Part shown: positions 1-7,957 of the stretch, piece after piece | How the letters are laid out: the number at the start of each line of letters is the position of its first letter | Position numbering within the stretch: position 1 is the first letter of the stretch | DNA from: Armatimonadota bacterium | Lineage (GTDB): Bacteria > Armatimonadota > Zipacnadia > Zipacnadales > FEN-943 | DNA length: 34,890 bases | Direction: 5' to 3' | Assembly: GCA_026419655.1 (NCBI GenBank) | Contig: JANZZA010000274.1 | Span: 1-34,890 of the forward strand | Position numbers and translations under genes: made by a program | Notes under the pieces: generated by a model | Told to the model about the DNA's origin: nothing | Seen by the model: only the letters and a program-made list of their open reading frames with translations | Databases searched by the model: none

Positions 1-8
1 CGGCTGCC

Positions 9-635
9 CTATCGGTGGTCTTCGTGCCACTGCTTGATTGCTTCGAGGGCTTCGGGGGTGCCGATTTTGTCTAAGGCTGTGAGGGCTGCTTGCTGAATTG
101 CCGGGGCCGGGTCGTTGAGAAGGTTGATCAGGGCAGGCACCGCGGCAGGATGACCTATTTCTCCGAGGGCATCAATGGCGGCTTCCCGTGTAGCCAGACT
201 CTCGGCATGGGCGCACTCCAGCAGCGGCTTTAGCGCTCTCAGGTCCTTGATAAGTCCGAGAGCTTCCGCGGCGCCGGTCCGGACCAGCTCGTCGGGGTCC
301 TTCAGCCGACTGATAAGAGCCGGCACAGCGTCTTCTCCAAAATCCTCCAGCGCATCCCGCGCGGCGTCGCGGACGATTTCTTCAGCGTCGCCAAGGCGCT
401 CAATGAGGGCCGCTACGGCTTGGGGCGGCCGCAGGCGCCTAAGTATTAGTGCCGCCCCGACCCGCGCTCTGGAGTTTCCCTGCCGCAACTGCTCAAGCAC
501 TGCTGGCACCGCCGCGGCGCCCAAGGCCGCGAGACCACTTACAGCCTCTTCCCGCTCCTGCTGTTCTCTGCTGCCAAGCTTCGCGATGAGCTGGTTCAAC
601 TTCCACCGCGTGAGCAAGTCCTTCAGCCCGCCCAT
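9..635 (-). CDS. HEAT-repeat (PBS-lyase type) protein
   Basis: The 208-residue product is almost entirely alpha-helical HEAT-like repeats of about 31 residues. Recurring signatures include AVPALISRLKDPDELVR, AAEALGLIKD and AVPALINLLNDPAPAIQ, giving roughly five or six repeats from residue 25 to 200. There is no signal peptide, membrane segment or catalytic motif, so it is most likely a cytoplasmic protein-binding scaffold. Such repeats also occur in phycobilisome lyase-like and deoxyhypusine-hydroxylase-like proteins, but nothing here supports an enzyme. The ATG is preceded by a purine-rich AAGGGGGAC ribosome site at good spacing. The gene is complete, with TAG at 9-11. It lies about 330 bp downstream of the OPT-like gene on the same strand, so it may be transcribed separately. 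The partner is unknown. Confidence 0.85.
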   Translation of the reverse strand: MGGLKDLLTRWKLNQLIAKLGSREQQEREEAVSGLAALGAAAVPAVLEQLRQGNSRARVGAALILRRLRPPQAVAALIERLGDAEEIVRDAARDALEDFGEDAVPALISRLKDPDELVRTGAAEALGLIKDLRALKPLLECAHAESLATREAAIDALGEIGHPAAVPALINLLNDPAPAIQQAALTALDKIGTPEALEAIKQWHEDHR

Positions 636-965
636 CGTGCGTCCCCCTTGCCTGCAAGGCTTTAAGACGCGCTCGCGCCGCGCGCCTCCCCATTGTTAAT
701 GTTATACCCGCTGTGGATGCTCTAATCCGCCAAATAGACAAAAATCCGGACACACGCTTCAAGTGCCACGCTTGAAGCTTGCGTGAACTTCTGCGAGAAC
801 GGTCCGGAGGGTCCTTGTGGAGTTAACTCATAAAGAGGGGGGCTTTAGCACTGCCTTCTCGGGGCGTCGCCGGCTCTACGCCGGGCACGCTGTGGCGCTC
901 GCGGACGCGGCAGGTGGCGGCTCACCCGTCGCGTAGTGGTTCACTTCCCAATGGGGCTGCCGACG
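636..965. other. Non-coding stretch between HEAT gene and OPT-like gene
   Basis: I see no credible gene here. It contains the hairpin at 646-659, a TATAAC-like minus-strand hexamer at 701-706 without a good -35 partner, a 7-bp inverted repeat (CTTCAAG at 757-763, CTTGAAG at 771-777, 7-nt spacer), and a CCGGC/GCCGG stem with 5-nt loop at 870-884. The last lies downstream of the OPT-like gene but has no T-tract, so it is a poor terminator candidate. Confidence 0.5.
646..659 (-). promoter_or_regulatory. Small perfect hairpin next to the HEAT-gene ribosome site
   Basis: CCTTGC and GCAAGG form a perfect 6-bp inverted repeat with a 2-nt spacer, directly abutting the G-rich Shine-Dalgarno of the HEAT-repeat gene (start codon at 633-635). 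In RNA the stem would end at the first bases of the ribosome site and could modulate initiation. It is short, so chance is possible. Confidence 0.25.
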
Positions 966-3023
966 CTAGAAGGGCATCTGGGAAATGCTCTGGGACACGA
1001 GGGTGAATGCTATAGCCAGCATGCCGATTAGACCCATTCCGCAGGTGAAACCCGCGTAAAGCACCGGCGTCCACCGCCGCCAGTTATCTTCTCCGAAGCG
1101 ATGCCGCAGGTACAGGTGGCCTATCAGGGCGCCGATGAACTGGGGTATCGCAAAATGGGGGATCATGCCCAGGCCTCGAATGAAGCCATAGATAAGCAGC
1201 ACCGGCAGGCGCAGGAGATTCAGTACCCCGTAGGCTCCCACGCCAAACACCAGCCCAGCTACCATCAGCCAGGGCTTTATCGCCCGCAGGAAAATCTCCT
1301 TGTGGCCGCCCTCTGTCGTCGCCGAGAACCAGAGCCACTGGTTTAGCGCAGTGAAGTCCCAATATTTTTGCGCATAGGGATAAGCTTCGGACGGGATTGG
1401 GCGCAGCTTCCAGATATAGCTCCAGAACAGGAAGCTGCAGAAAAGCATGACTGGGAACATGAGAAGCTCTGTCTTCACGATGCTGGTGATGCGCGTGCCT
1501 GTCAGCTCGATCTCCCGGAAGCGCTGGGCCTGGGCTCCGTAATTGGCAAGCGGGATGGGCGCAAACCAGATGTCAACGCCCTTGTAGCCGCTGAGGATAA
1601 AGGTGGCTTCTCGGATCATTGGAAAGGCCACAAATTGGCCCGTAAGACCGATCATGCGAGCATTGATGTACGACTCCACTGGCGTCCAAATAAAGCCATA
1701 AAGCACGACCCACCAGACGGGGAAGCGTGGTACCAGCTTGGCGCACAGCACCACGTACCCAACGGTGGCCACCAGCCAGATGCCCAGCATCGCCCAAACG
1801 TTATAATCACCTCGGCCGGCGGGCGGTTGGCCGAGGGTAAAGCCGCCGCGGACGCCCTGCCGCGCTGCTTCCCGCCACTGTACCCACATCTTCCACATCC
1901 CCAGGAAGGCCACTGCGAAAGCTGTCCCGATGCCGAAAGACAGCCAGATGTCAATGGACGCCGCCCAGACTGTGCGGGTGGTCTCCATCCCCGGGCGCCA
2001 CGTTGGCATGTGACCGGTGACCTGAGCGATGGGATTGATGATGATTGTGGCGATTGCCGCGGCAAAGCTGCCGGCTACCATCCAGAAGGGCAGAACAAGG
2101 CCCACGAGGACGTCGGCCAGATTTGTGCCGATGCCTGTGGCCGCTGCTGGCAAGAACCGCTCGGTACCCTGCGTGAAGTCTATCCACGGGATGGGCAGGA
2201 TCTGCAGAGGCTTGAGAAGGACGACGCTCGTCAACGTAGGAATGGCCACGTAAATGACGCCAAAAACAATGCCCATCATGGTGCCGATGGAGAAGATGCG
2301 CCAGCGCCAGGTTTCCTCTTTGCGCGAGGATTCGGCGAGGGCCGTGGCGCCCTGGGCGGTGACCGGCGCCAGAGGAAAAGGCAGCTTTTCGCCGTCCGAG
2401 ACCAGTCGGAACAGAACGTAGCCGAAGGAGAACCAGGCCAGGCGGCTGAGGATGGTGGTCCCTATCGCCACCGCAATGGCCGGGTACCAGTCAGGATGAA
2501 GGAAGGTGCGGTTGCGGACGGCCCAGGAATCGGGCGGCGGAGCCACCCAGATCGGGACTTGCTCGCCCAGGCCGGCAGGTGCATTAGCCCGCAGAAACTG
2601 GGCCCAGATGAGCCCCGCGAATAGGCCGCCGGAAAGCTGCAGTACCCCGCCGATGGTGCTGGAGAGCCCGTCGGCCATGTAGTAGAGCACGTAGATTTCC
2701 TGGCGGCTCAGGATTTGGAAGGAACGCCGGGCGACTTCTGTAAAGAGGATAATAGTTGTCCACTGCGCCGCCGGACCAAGGGACTGGCCAACCACGAGGC
2801 CCAGGTAGATGGACCCGGGCATCATCACAAAGCCCACAAACAGGGCGCCCAGGACCGTCTTCCAGTTGAACCCCTCACGGTACTCAGTCGGCGTCTCGAC
2901 AAGGTCACGATAGATAGCCAGTTCTTCAACTTCTCGCATGGGCAAGCCGCAATCACCCACCGAGGGAGGCTTGTCTGCCTCTTCGCCGCCCGGCCCGGCT
3001 TTCCTCCGGGCGCGGCGCAACAT
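966..3023 (-). CDS. OPT-like integral membrane protein (DUF6784/DUF6785 type)
   Basis: A 685-residue polytopic membrane protein with a short Arg-rich N-terminal tail (about 35 residues) followed by a dozen or more hydrophobic helices. Stretches such as VLGALFVGFVMMPGSIYLGL, FPLAPVTAQGATALAE and the C-terminal WTPVLYAGFTCGMGLIGMLA match the large OPT-superfamily-like proteins catalogued as DUF6785/DUF6784, common in Armatimonadota and Planctomycetota. OPT proteins move oligopeptides or metal chelates; the substrate of this subfamily is not established. It is the usual length for the group. The ATG at 3021-3023 lacks a clear Shine-Dalgarno, and a second ATG at residue 29 also lacks one, so the start is uncertain. 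It follows the PfkB and amidohydrolase genes on the same strand after about 300 bp. A role in importing a nutrient used by those enzymes is only inference. Confidence 0.8.
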   Translation of the reverse strand: MLRRARRKAGPGGEEADKPPSVGDCGLPMREVEELAIYRDLVETPTEYREGFNWKTVLGALFVGFVMMPGSIYLGLVVGQSLGPAAQWTTIILFTEVARRSFQILSRQEIYVLYYMADGLSSTIGGVLQLSGGLFAGLIWAQFLRANAPAGLGEQVPIWVAPPPDSWAVRNRTFLHPDWYPAIAVAIGTTILSRLAWFSFGYVLFRLVSDGEKLPFPLAPVTAQGATALAESSRKEETWRWRIFSIGTMMGIVFGVIYVAIPTLTSVVLLKPLQILPIPWIDFTQGTERFLPAAATGIGTNLADVLVGLVLPFWMVAGSFAAAIATIIINPIAQVTGHMPTWRPGMETTRTVWAASIDIWLSFGIGTAFAVAFLGMWKMWVQWREAARQGVRGGFTLGQPPAGRGDYNVWAMLGIWLVATVGYVVLCAKLVPRFPVWWVVLYGFIWTPVESYINARMIGLTGQFVAFPMIREATFILSGYKGVDIWFAPIPLANYGAQAQRFREIELTGTRITSIVKTELLMFPVMLFCSFLFWSYIWKLRPIPSEAYPYAQKYWDFTALNQWLWFSATTEGGHKEIFLRAIKPWLMVAGLVFGVGAYGVLNLLRLPVLLIYGFIRGLGMIPHFAIPQFIGALIGHLYLRHRFGEDNWRRWTPVLYAGFTCGMGLIGMLAIAFTLVSQSISQMPF

Positions 3024-3330
3024 TGGATAGGCTTTCTTCGTTTTCCCTTCATCTGTCGGCTTTCGCCAGGCGCCGCTTGCTGTGCGTTCCTACCGGCCTA
3101 CAGGCACAGTCGTGGCTGGCAGGTGCCGGGGGTAGAGCGGCAAGGGAGCTGGTCAGTCAGCGCCCAGGGTCGAAGCAGCAGGAGAGAGTATCGGACAAGA
3201 GCTACGGCACCACGTCTCCCCGGGCACCTCCCTGCCTTCACAAAAACCTGTTCTGGATCAGCCTGAGCCATTTCGCATGACCGCCTTAAGGAATGTCCGT
3301 GAGACAGTTACGCAGCGGGCAAACCAGGGC
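3024..3330. other. Non-coding stretch upstream of the OPT-like gene
   Basis: About 307 bp between the 3' end of the sugar-kinase gene and the 5' end of the OPT-like gene. I found no convincing gene, no -10/-35 pair that I would defend and no hairpin with a T-tract. It presumably holds the leader and promoter of the OPT-like gene. Confidence 0.4.
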
Positions 3331-4290
3331 CTAATCGCCGCCGGGCAGTCTTTCGGGCAATCTTTCCCCGCGGCGAAGGAGAGCCTGCACTTGGTCGAGA
3401 GTGGGCAAGCCCGCACGGCCGCCAAGGGCCTGACAACTCAGAGCCGCCGTGGCCGAAGCGAAGCGCATCGCATCTGGCAACGCCATCCTCCTGGCGAGGC
3501 CGAAGGCAAAGGCGCCATGATAGACATCGCCAGCGCCCGTGGTGTCAACAACGGGCTGCACTTCGAAGGCTGGCTGGTAGACTATCTCTCCGCTTGTGTC
3601 GCAGGCCACGCTCCCGCGGGCACCCATAGTCACCACAGCTACGCCACCGGCTTGCTTAGCTATTGCTGCTGCCGCAGCTTCGCAGGATTGTTCGCCGCTC
3701 CAGTTGAGGGCGCAGTCCTGTGGAAGGATTGGATAGTCCACCAGGCGCAAAAGCTGTGCGGTATGCTCGCCAAGGTGTTCTATGTCGGCCACAGTCGGGA
3801 TGCCCAGTTCGCGGCAGCGCTGGACAAGGGCAGTGGCAGCGGCAAGATGGTGAGTGTCCACCAGGACCACGCGGGCATTGCTGGCCCGGTCGTAGTCAAG
3901 CTCTTCGGGGGCTATGGTGCCGGTGGCCGGGGGCCGCCACAGGATTGCCCGCAGCCCCGTCGCCTTGTGTGCAACACAGAAGGCCCACTGGGAGCGGGCG
4001 CTGGGAATGACCTGCAGGCCCCAGGAGGCGTCTACGCCGACATGTTCAAAAGCCTCGCGGATTTTGCGCCCATAGTCGTCATCGCCGACGCGACCGATAA
4101 AGGCCACGCGGCCTCCCAGGCGCGCAATGGCAGCCGCGGCCGTAGCTGCCGGGCCCCCGCCCTGCTCTTCGAGTGCCAGCAAGGGGCGCTTCTGGTCGAG
4201 CTGTGGCCACTCCTCGCAGATACCGAGTGTGTCCCAGCAGCACGTGCCCAGGCACACTACGTCATATGCTGGTGCACAAGTGGCCTTCAT
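3331..4290 (-). CDS. PfkB-family carbohydrate kinase
   Basis: This 319-residue protein belongs to the ribokinase/PfkB family, which phosphorylates sugars or nucleosides with ATP in the cytoplasm. The N-terminal glycine-rich sugar-binding region EEQGGGPAATAAAAIARLGG and the C-terminal ATP/anion-hole signature DTTGAGDVYHGAFAFGLA (residues 249-266, with the catalytic Asp in GAGD) are both intact. The substrate cannot be read from sequence. I chose the ATG at 4288-4290 because GGGGAGACTT precedes it at good spacing, whereas the upstream in-frame start has none and would overlap the neighbouring gene. It lies 34 bp downstream of the amidohydrolase gene on the same strand, so the two are probably cotranscribed and may act in one catabolic route. 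Confidence 0.9.
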   Translation of the reverse strand: MKATCAPAYDVVCLGTCCWDTLGICEEWPQLDQKRPLLALEEQGGGPAATAAAAIARLGGRVAFIGRVGDDDYGRKIREAFEHVGVDASWGLQVIPSARSQWAFCVAHKATGLRAILWRPPATGTIAPEELDYDRASNARVVLVDTHHLAAATALVQRCRELGIPTVADIEHLGEHTAQLLRLVDYPILPQDCALNWSGEQSCEAAAAAIAKQAGGVAVVTMGARGSVACDTSGEIVYQPAFEVQPVVDTTGAGDVYHGAFAFGLARRMALPDAMRFASATAALSCQALGGRAGLPTLDQVQALLRRGERLPERLPGGD

Positions 4291-4324
4291 AAGTCTCCCC
4301 GTCAGTGGAACTGGGAGCAATAAG

Positions 4325-5155
4325 CTAGTCGTTTGGTTCGCCAATGAGCCGCAGGATGTTGCCGCCGAGAATCTTGGCGGTGTCTTCGCGGCTCAGGCCC
4401 CAGCTGCGAATCCAGGCCAGGTCCTCGGCCAGCGCTGCCTGGTTATCGGGGTTCCACGGATAGTCCAGGCCATAAATGATTCGGTCTGGCCCAACGGTGT
4501 CGAGCAGCACGTCAATTCGCTGCCAGGTAATGCGGTAAACATTCGCCCGTCCCGAGCACTGGGTGAGGCCAGCGTAAACATTTCGGTTATTGTGCAGCAC
4601 GGCTAGTGCCTCATCGAAAAGGGCGTAGCCCCCGAGGTGGTCCATGATAATCTTAAGACAGGGGTGGCGCTGAGCGACTTCGTCAAGAAGCATGGGCCGA
4701 TAGGTATTCAGCAAGCCGCCGTGGGTGCCAGTGTGGATGTGCAGGGGGACGTTCAGCTCTTCAGCCGCCGCCCAGAACTCGTCAAGGGAAGGGTCGTTGA
4801 CCGCGATACCATGGACCGGTGGATGGACCTTGACGCCCTTGAGGCCCGCGCGGATGAGCTGGGCCAGCCTTTGTGCAGCGTCGCGCTGCGCGGGGTTGAT
4901 GGTGGCGAAACCGCGCAAATGTGGGTAGTCTTGCAGCTCGGCCAAAAGCCAGTCATTGGGGTCGGCGAAAGTCTGAGCCGCCTGCCCACCCCAGCCAAGG
5001 TTCTCGTGCTCAAAGGGCGCAAAGACCACGGCCCCGTCAACCTCATTCGCTTGCAGGATTTCAGCCAGCCGGGGCAAGGTCCCGTCTTGAGGGTTCGCGG
5101 ACAGTCCAAAGTGTGTTGCGCCGGTGTGGCAATGGCTGATAAAAACCTTCATCAT
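4325..5155 (-). CDS. Amidohydrolase-2 family metal-dependent hydrolase
   Basis: A 276-residue TIM-barrel amidohydrolase (PF04909-like). The sequence shows an N-terminal HCH (HxH metal motif), GVKVHPP, the HIHTG segment, MDHLGG and the late metal-ligand Asp in IIYGLDYPWNPDN, in the order expected for the family. Relatives hydrolyse lactones or decarboxylate aromatic acids, so a sugar lactonase-like role beside a sugar kinase is plausible but unproven. I place the start at the double ATG at 5150-5155 (preceded by GGTGA), since the upstream 47 codons read as non-coding leader. The gene is divergent from the membrane-protein gene at 5284, with 128 bp between, and heads a probable two-gene unit with the PfkB kinase. 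Confidence 0.85.
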   Translation of the reverse strand: MMKVFISHCHTGATHFGLSANPQDGTLPRLAEILQANEVDGAVVFAPFEHENLGWGGQAAQTFADPNDWLLAELQDYPHLRGFATINPAQRDAAQRLAQLIRAGLKGVKVHPPVHGIAVNDPSLDEFWAAAEELNVPLHIHTGTHGGLLNTYRPMLLDEVAQRHPCLKIIMDHLGGYALFDEALAVLHNNRNVYAGLTQCSGRANVYRITWQRIDVLLDTVGPDRIIYGLDYPWNPDNQAALAEDLAWIRSWGLSREDTAKILGGNILRLIGEPND

Positions 5156-5283
5156 GGTGTCACCATCCGATCTTGCTGTCGGGGCACAGTTGTCATGCGT
5201 TCTCTGGCCGGATATTGTTTTCGTGTATTGGCCGGAGCGGAATGTTCCTGGCCAGAACACCATTATATATGCAAGCAGGTTAC

Positions 5284-7023
5284 ATGCCAAAGCCAACCCG
5301 CGGGGAGATTGTTTTTGTTCTTCTCTGGGCGGCTTTCGTGGTAGTCCTCGCCGGCCTGCCCTATGTTATAGCTGCTTCCTGGGCCGGGCCTGACCGATAT
5401 TTCAGTGGCTTCATCGCCGCTGTGGACGACAGCAATGCTTATCTTGCGTGGACCCGCCAGGCTGCCGAAGGAAACCTGTTTCTGGCCAACCAGTACACCA
5501 CCGCTTTCCAAAATCCTCGCTTCTTCAGCCTGTTTTTCCAGGCCACGGGCTGGCTATGTCGGGTCTTCGGCCTGCAGCCCATAGAGGCTTTTCATCTAGC
5601 CCGGCTTGTTGGCGTCCCTGTGGCCCTTTACAGTTTCTACTGCCTCTGCGCCTTCGTGACAGCTCGGCGGCTTATCCGCGTTGCTGCTCTCGTTATCGCG
5701 TCGCTGTCGTCCGGCCTCGGCTGGTTGTTCGTACTGCACGCTTATGGCGGCGGCAGACCGAAAGCTTTCCCAATAGATTGCGCGGCCAACTGGCTGGTGA
5801 TGCCCGAGGCGGTGACTTATCTAAGTTTTCTCATCAATCCGCTGTTCACGTGGTCGCTGGCTCTACTTAGTGCCGGTTTGTTGTGGGCATGGGCGGCGTT
5901 GGCTGAAGGCAACTGGCTCCGCGGTCTTGTTGCTGGTCTCATCGTCCTGGTGCTCGGCAACATCCATACTTACGACATTCCTGCCGTCTGGCTGTCGGTG
6001 GTCTTTGGGGCCTGGCTTGCGGTAGTCTATTCCGGCCTGAAGCTGCCACGCGCAGTTGCCCTTGTCTGCTTGATCATTGCGGTATCTGCCCCTGGGCCCC
6101 TGTGGGCGTGGTACACATCTCAGGCGGATCCGGCCTGGCTGGCAAAAATAAACACGCCCACTCTCTCCCCAAGGCTGCTCGACTACGCCTTAGGGTTCGG
6201 GCTGGTGTTGCTGGCCGCGGTCGTTGGTGCGGCAGTTGCTTGGGCGCAGCGCCGAAAGAACTGGCGTCCCATGGCCGTAGTTTTTTGGGCCACAGTAACT
6301 TTCGCCCTGGCGTATGCCCCTGTAAGCTTTCAGCGCAAAATGATAGAGGGGGAACACCTGGCCTTGTCTTTGCTGGCAGCTATCGGTCTGGTGACAACGG
6401 CGGAAAGCCTCATGGGCCAGCGCCTGAGGAAAGGCTCAGCGGCGACAGCTCCTCGGCGGTCTCGCGCCGCTAATGTGCTCGTTGTTCTTGCTCTGTTCGT
6501 GGTCCTGACCGCGCCTTCTAATCTGGTATTTGTCGCAGATGCTCTTGGTCATGTGGCAGCGAACAATGCTGACCTGCTGGGCGTCCTTATGCCGCCAGTG
6601 TACTTGACCCATGATGAGGTGGTCGGGCTGGAGTGGCTTGCGTCCAACACTACCTTCGCCGACGTGGTCATGTCGTCGTCGCTCATTGGCAATCACATTC
6701 CTGCGTGGTCTCGTGCGCGGGTGGTGGCCGGCCACTGGGCTGAAACACTTAACCCGCGTGCCATGCTGCGAACTGTGACGACCTTTTACGCTCCCGGCAT
6801 TGACCCCACCATCCGCGAGGAAATACTGCGCAATACCGGCGCAACCTATGTGTGGTGGGGACAGTACGAGCGGCTAATACAGCGCTCCATGCAGGCGGCC
6901 GCCGAGCGGGCTGTCGGCGGGCCTGTAGAGACCCCTGACCCACCCCACAGGGGGCTTGCCAGCCTTGTTGAGGTCTTTTGCCAGGGCGATGTGGTGATCT
7001 ACCGCGTGCTTGCTCGCGACTAA
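5284..7023 (+). CDS. Polytopic membrane protein, GT-C glycosyltransferase-like
   Basis: A 579-residue integral membrane protein with about 10-12 hydrophobic helices over residues 8-450 and a soluble C-terminal tail. The first extracytoplasmic loop carries an acidic pair in AAVDDSNAYLAW, the position where GT-C enzymes (GT39/GT83-like, using polyprenyl-phosphate sugars) carry catalytic acids. The C-terminal region (LEWLASNTTFADVVMSSS, GHWAETLNPRAMLRT, TGATYVWWGQYE) resembles the tail found in many such putative mannosyltransferase-like proteins. Donor and acceptor are unknown. I chose the ATG at 5284-5286 because the hydrophobic N-terminus begins just after it; its ribosome site (CAGGTTAC) is weak. 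The gene stands alone, divergent from the amidohydrolase and convergent with the metallo-beta-lactamase-fold gene. Confidence 0.65.
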   Translation: MPKPTRGEIVFVLLWAAFVVVLAGLPYVIAASWAGPDRYFSGFIAAVDDSNAYLAWTRQAAEGNLFLANQYTTAFQNPRFFSLFFQATGWLCRVFGLQPIEAFHLARLVGVPVALYSFYCLCAFVTARRLIRVAALVIASLSSGLGWLFVLHAYGGGRPKAFPIDCAANWLVMPEAVTYLSFLINPLFTWSLALLSAGLLWAWAALAEGNWLRGLVAGLIVLVLGNIHTYDIPAVWLSVVFGAWLAVVYSGLKLPRAVALVCLIIAVSAPGPLWAWYTSQADPAWLAKINTPTLSPRLLDYALGFGLVLLAAVVGAAVAWAQRRKNWRPMAVVFWATVTFALAYAPVSFQRKMIEGEHLALSLLAAIGLVTTAESLMGQRLRKGSAATAPRRSRAANVLVVLALFVVLTAPSNLVFVADALGHVAANNADLLGVLMPPVYLTHDEVVGLEWLASNTTFADVVMSSSLIGNHIPAWSRARVVAGHWAETLNPRAMLRTVTTFYAPGIDPTIREEILRNTGATYVWWGQYERLIQRSMQAAAERAVGGPVETPDPPHRGLASLVEVFCQGDVVIYRVLARD

Positions 7024-7113
7024 TTTGCCATTCGGGAAGCAGGCCGGCGCAAGCGGGGAGGACAGAGGGCGCTGCGGCGCAAGGCTCTAGCGGGCGGCTC
7101 TTGGCGAGCTAGA

Positions 7114-7941
7114 TTAGGTGTCCCCATCGTTTGCCAAGCCGACTGCCAGGTTATCCAGGTTCAGGGTCATTCCATCTGACGCCGCCCGAACTTCAAGGCC
7201 GGTTTCCTGGCTCATGCGCTCGGCGATTTCCCATGGCTTGTTGCGAAGTACGTTCATACCAAAGTGAGTTATTATCGCCAGCCCTGGGGCTGCTTCGGCG
7301 ATGAGCCGAGCCGCTGAGGCTGGGTTGAGGTGCGGCACGGCTGGCCCGTGGTCGCTGAAGAGCACAACGTTGACCAAGAGCAACTCGCACTCGCTGAAGG
7401 CCCGGCCGAGACCTTCGTGGTAGTAGGTGTCCGCAACGACCCCCACGCGGCCTCTGGCGTCGTCAAAGATGAGCCCGTAGGTCTCCACGCCGTGGTGAAG
7501 AGCTGCGGCGGTGCGAATAAGGAGGTCGCCAAGCTCATGCACGCTGCCAGGCGCCAGAGTCTCCCGGCGCGACACGAAACGCTGGACATACCGGCATAGG
7601 GGAGAGTCATCCTCGTAGGCGGCGCGAGGGGCCAGCAGCAATCCATTGCGGTATGTGCCGCCGTCGGTCATGGCCTCTATCATTACGTTGGCGTCGTTGG
7701 CGTGGTCCAGATGGTGGTGCGTGAGCACGACGGCATCTAGGGTGGTGGGGTCGAGCTTGGGCCGGCTGGCCCAGCAGCGCACCAGGCTGCCAGGGCCAGG
7801 ATCGAGAATGACGTTGCGTCCACCCATGCGCAGCCAGATGCCGCCAGAAGCCCGCAACTGCCGTGCCACGACGAACCTTGCCCCAGCCGTGCCTAGGAAC
7901 TTGAGGAAACGTTCCGGGTAGCGCTCAGCTGTACGGGGCAT
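7114..7941 (-). CDS. Metallo-beta-lactamase-fold hydrolase
   Basis: The 275-residue product has the MBL-fold zinc motif LTHHHLDHANDAN (HxHxDH), a downstream bridging Asp in GVVADTYYHEG, and a final His in IITHFGMNVLR. Its N-terminal ILDPGPGSLVR segment is the usual strand before the active site. It resembles the UlaG/RNase Z-like branch of small cytoplasmic MBL hydrolases rather than a beta-lactamase; the substrate is unknown. I prefer the ATG at 7939-7941, which has GCGAGGG at proper spacing, over an earlier in-frame start overlapping the upstream gene. It begins 16 bp after the activase stop codon on the same strand, so the pair should be one operon, driven by the promoter at 12256-12284. 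Confidence 0.85.
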   Translation of the reverse strand: MPRTAERYPERFLKFLGTAGARFVVARQLRASGGIWLRMGGRNVILDPGPGSLVRCWASRPKLDPTTLDAVVLTHHHLDHANDANVMIEAMTDGGTYRNGLLLAPRAAYEDDSPLCRYVQRFVSRRETLAPGSVHELGDLLIRTAAALHHGVETYGLIFDDARGRVGVVADTYYHEGLGRAFSECELLLVNVVLFSDHGPAVPHLNPASAARLIAEAAPGLAIITHFGMNVLRNKPWEIAERMSQETGLEVRAASDGMTLNLDNLAVGLANDGDT

Positions 7942-7957
7942 GGCAGGGCCCTCGCTA

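Noticed and set aside
870-884. CCGGC/GCCGG hairpin as terminator of the OPT-like gene
   Set aside because: Short stem, no T-tract on either strand, common by chance in GC-rich DNA.
1368-2624. A 418-codon plus-strand frame inside the OPT-like gene
   Set aside because: Antisense to a clear membrane protein. The product is low-complexity, rich in Gly, His and charged residues with no recognisable motif, as expected for the shadow of a GC-rich gene.
3277-4323. A 348-codon plus-strand frame across the PfkB gene
   Set aside because: Fully antisense to a kinase with intact signatures; composition is shadow-like.
5205-5236. Direct repeat TGGCCGGA at 5205-5212 and 5229-5236 as an operator pair
   Set aside because: An 8-bp repeat in GC-rich DNA with no palindrome or convincing promoter nearby.
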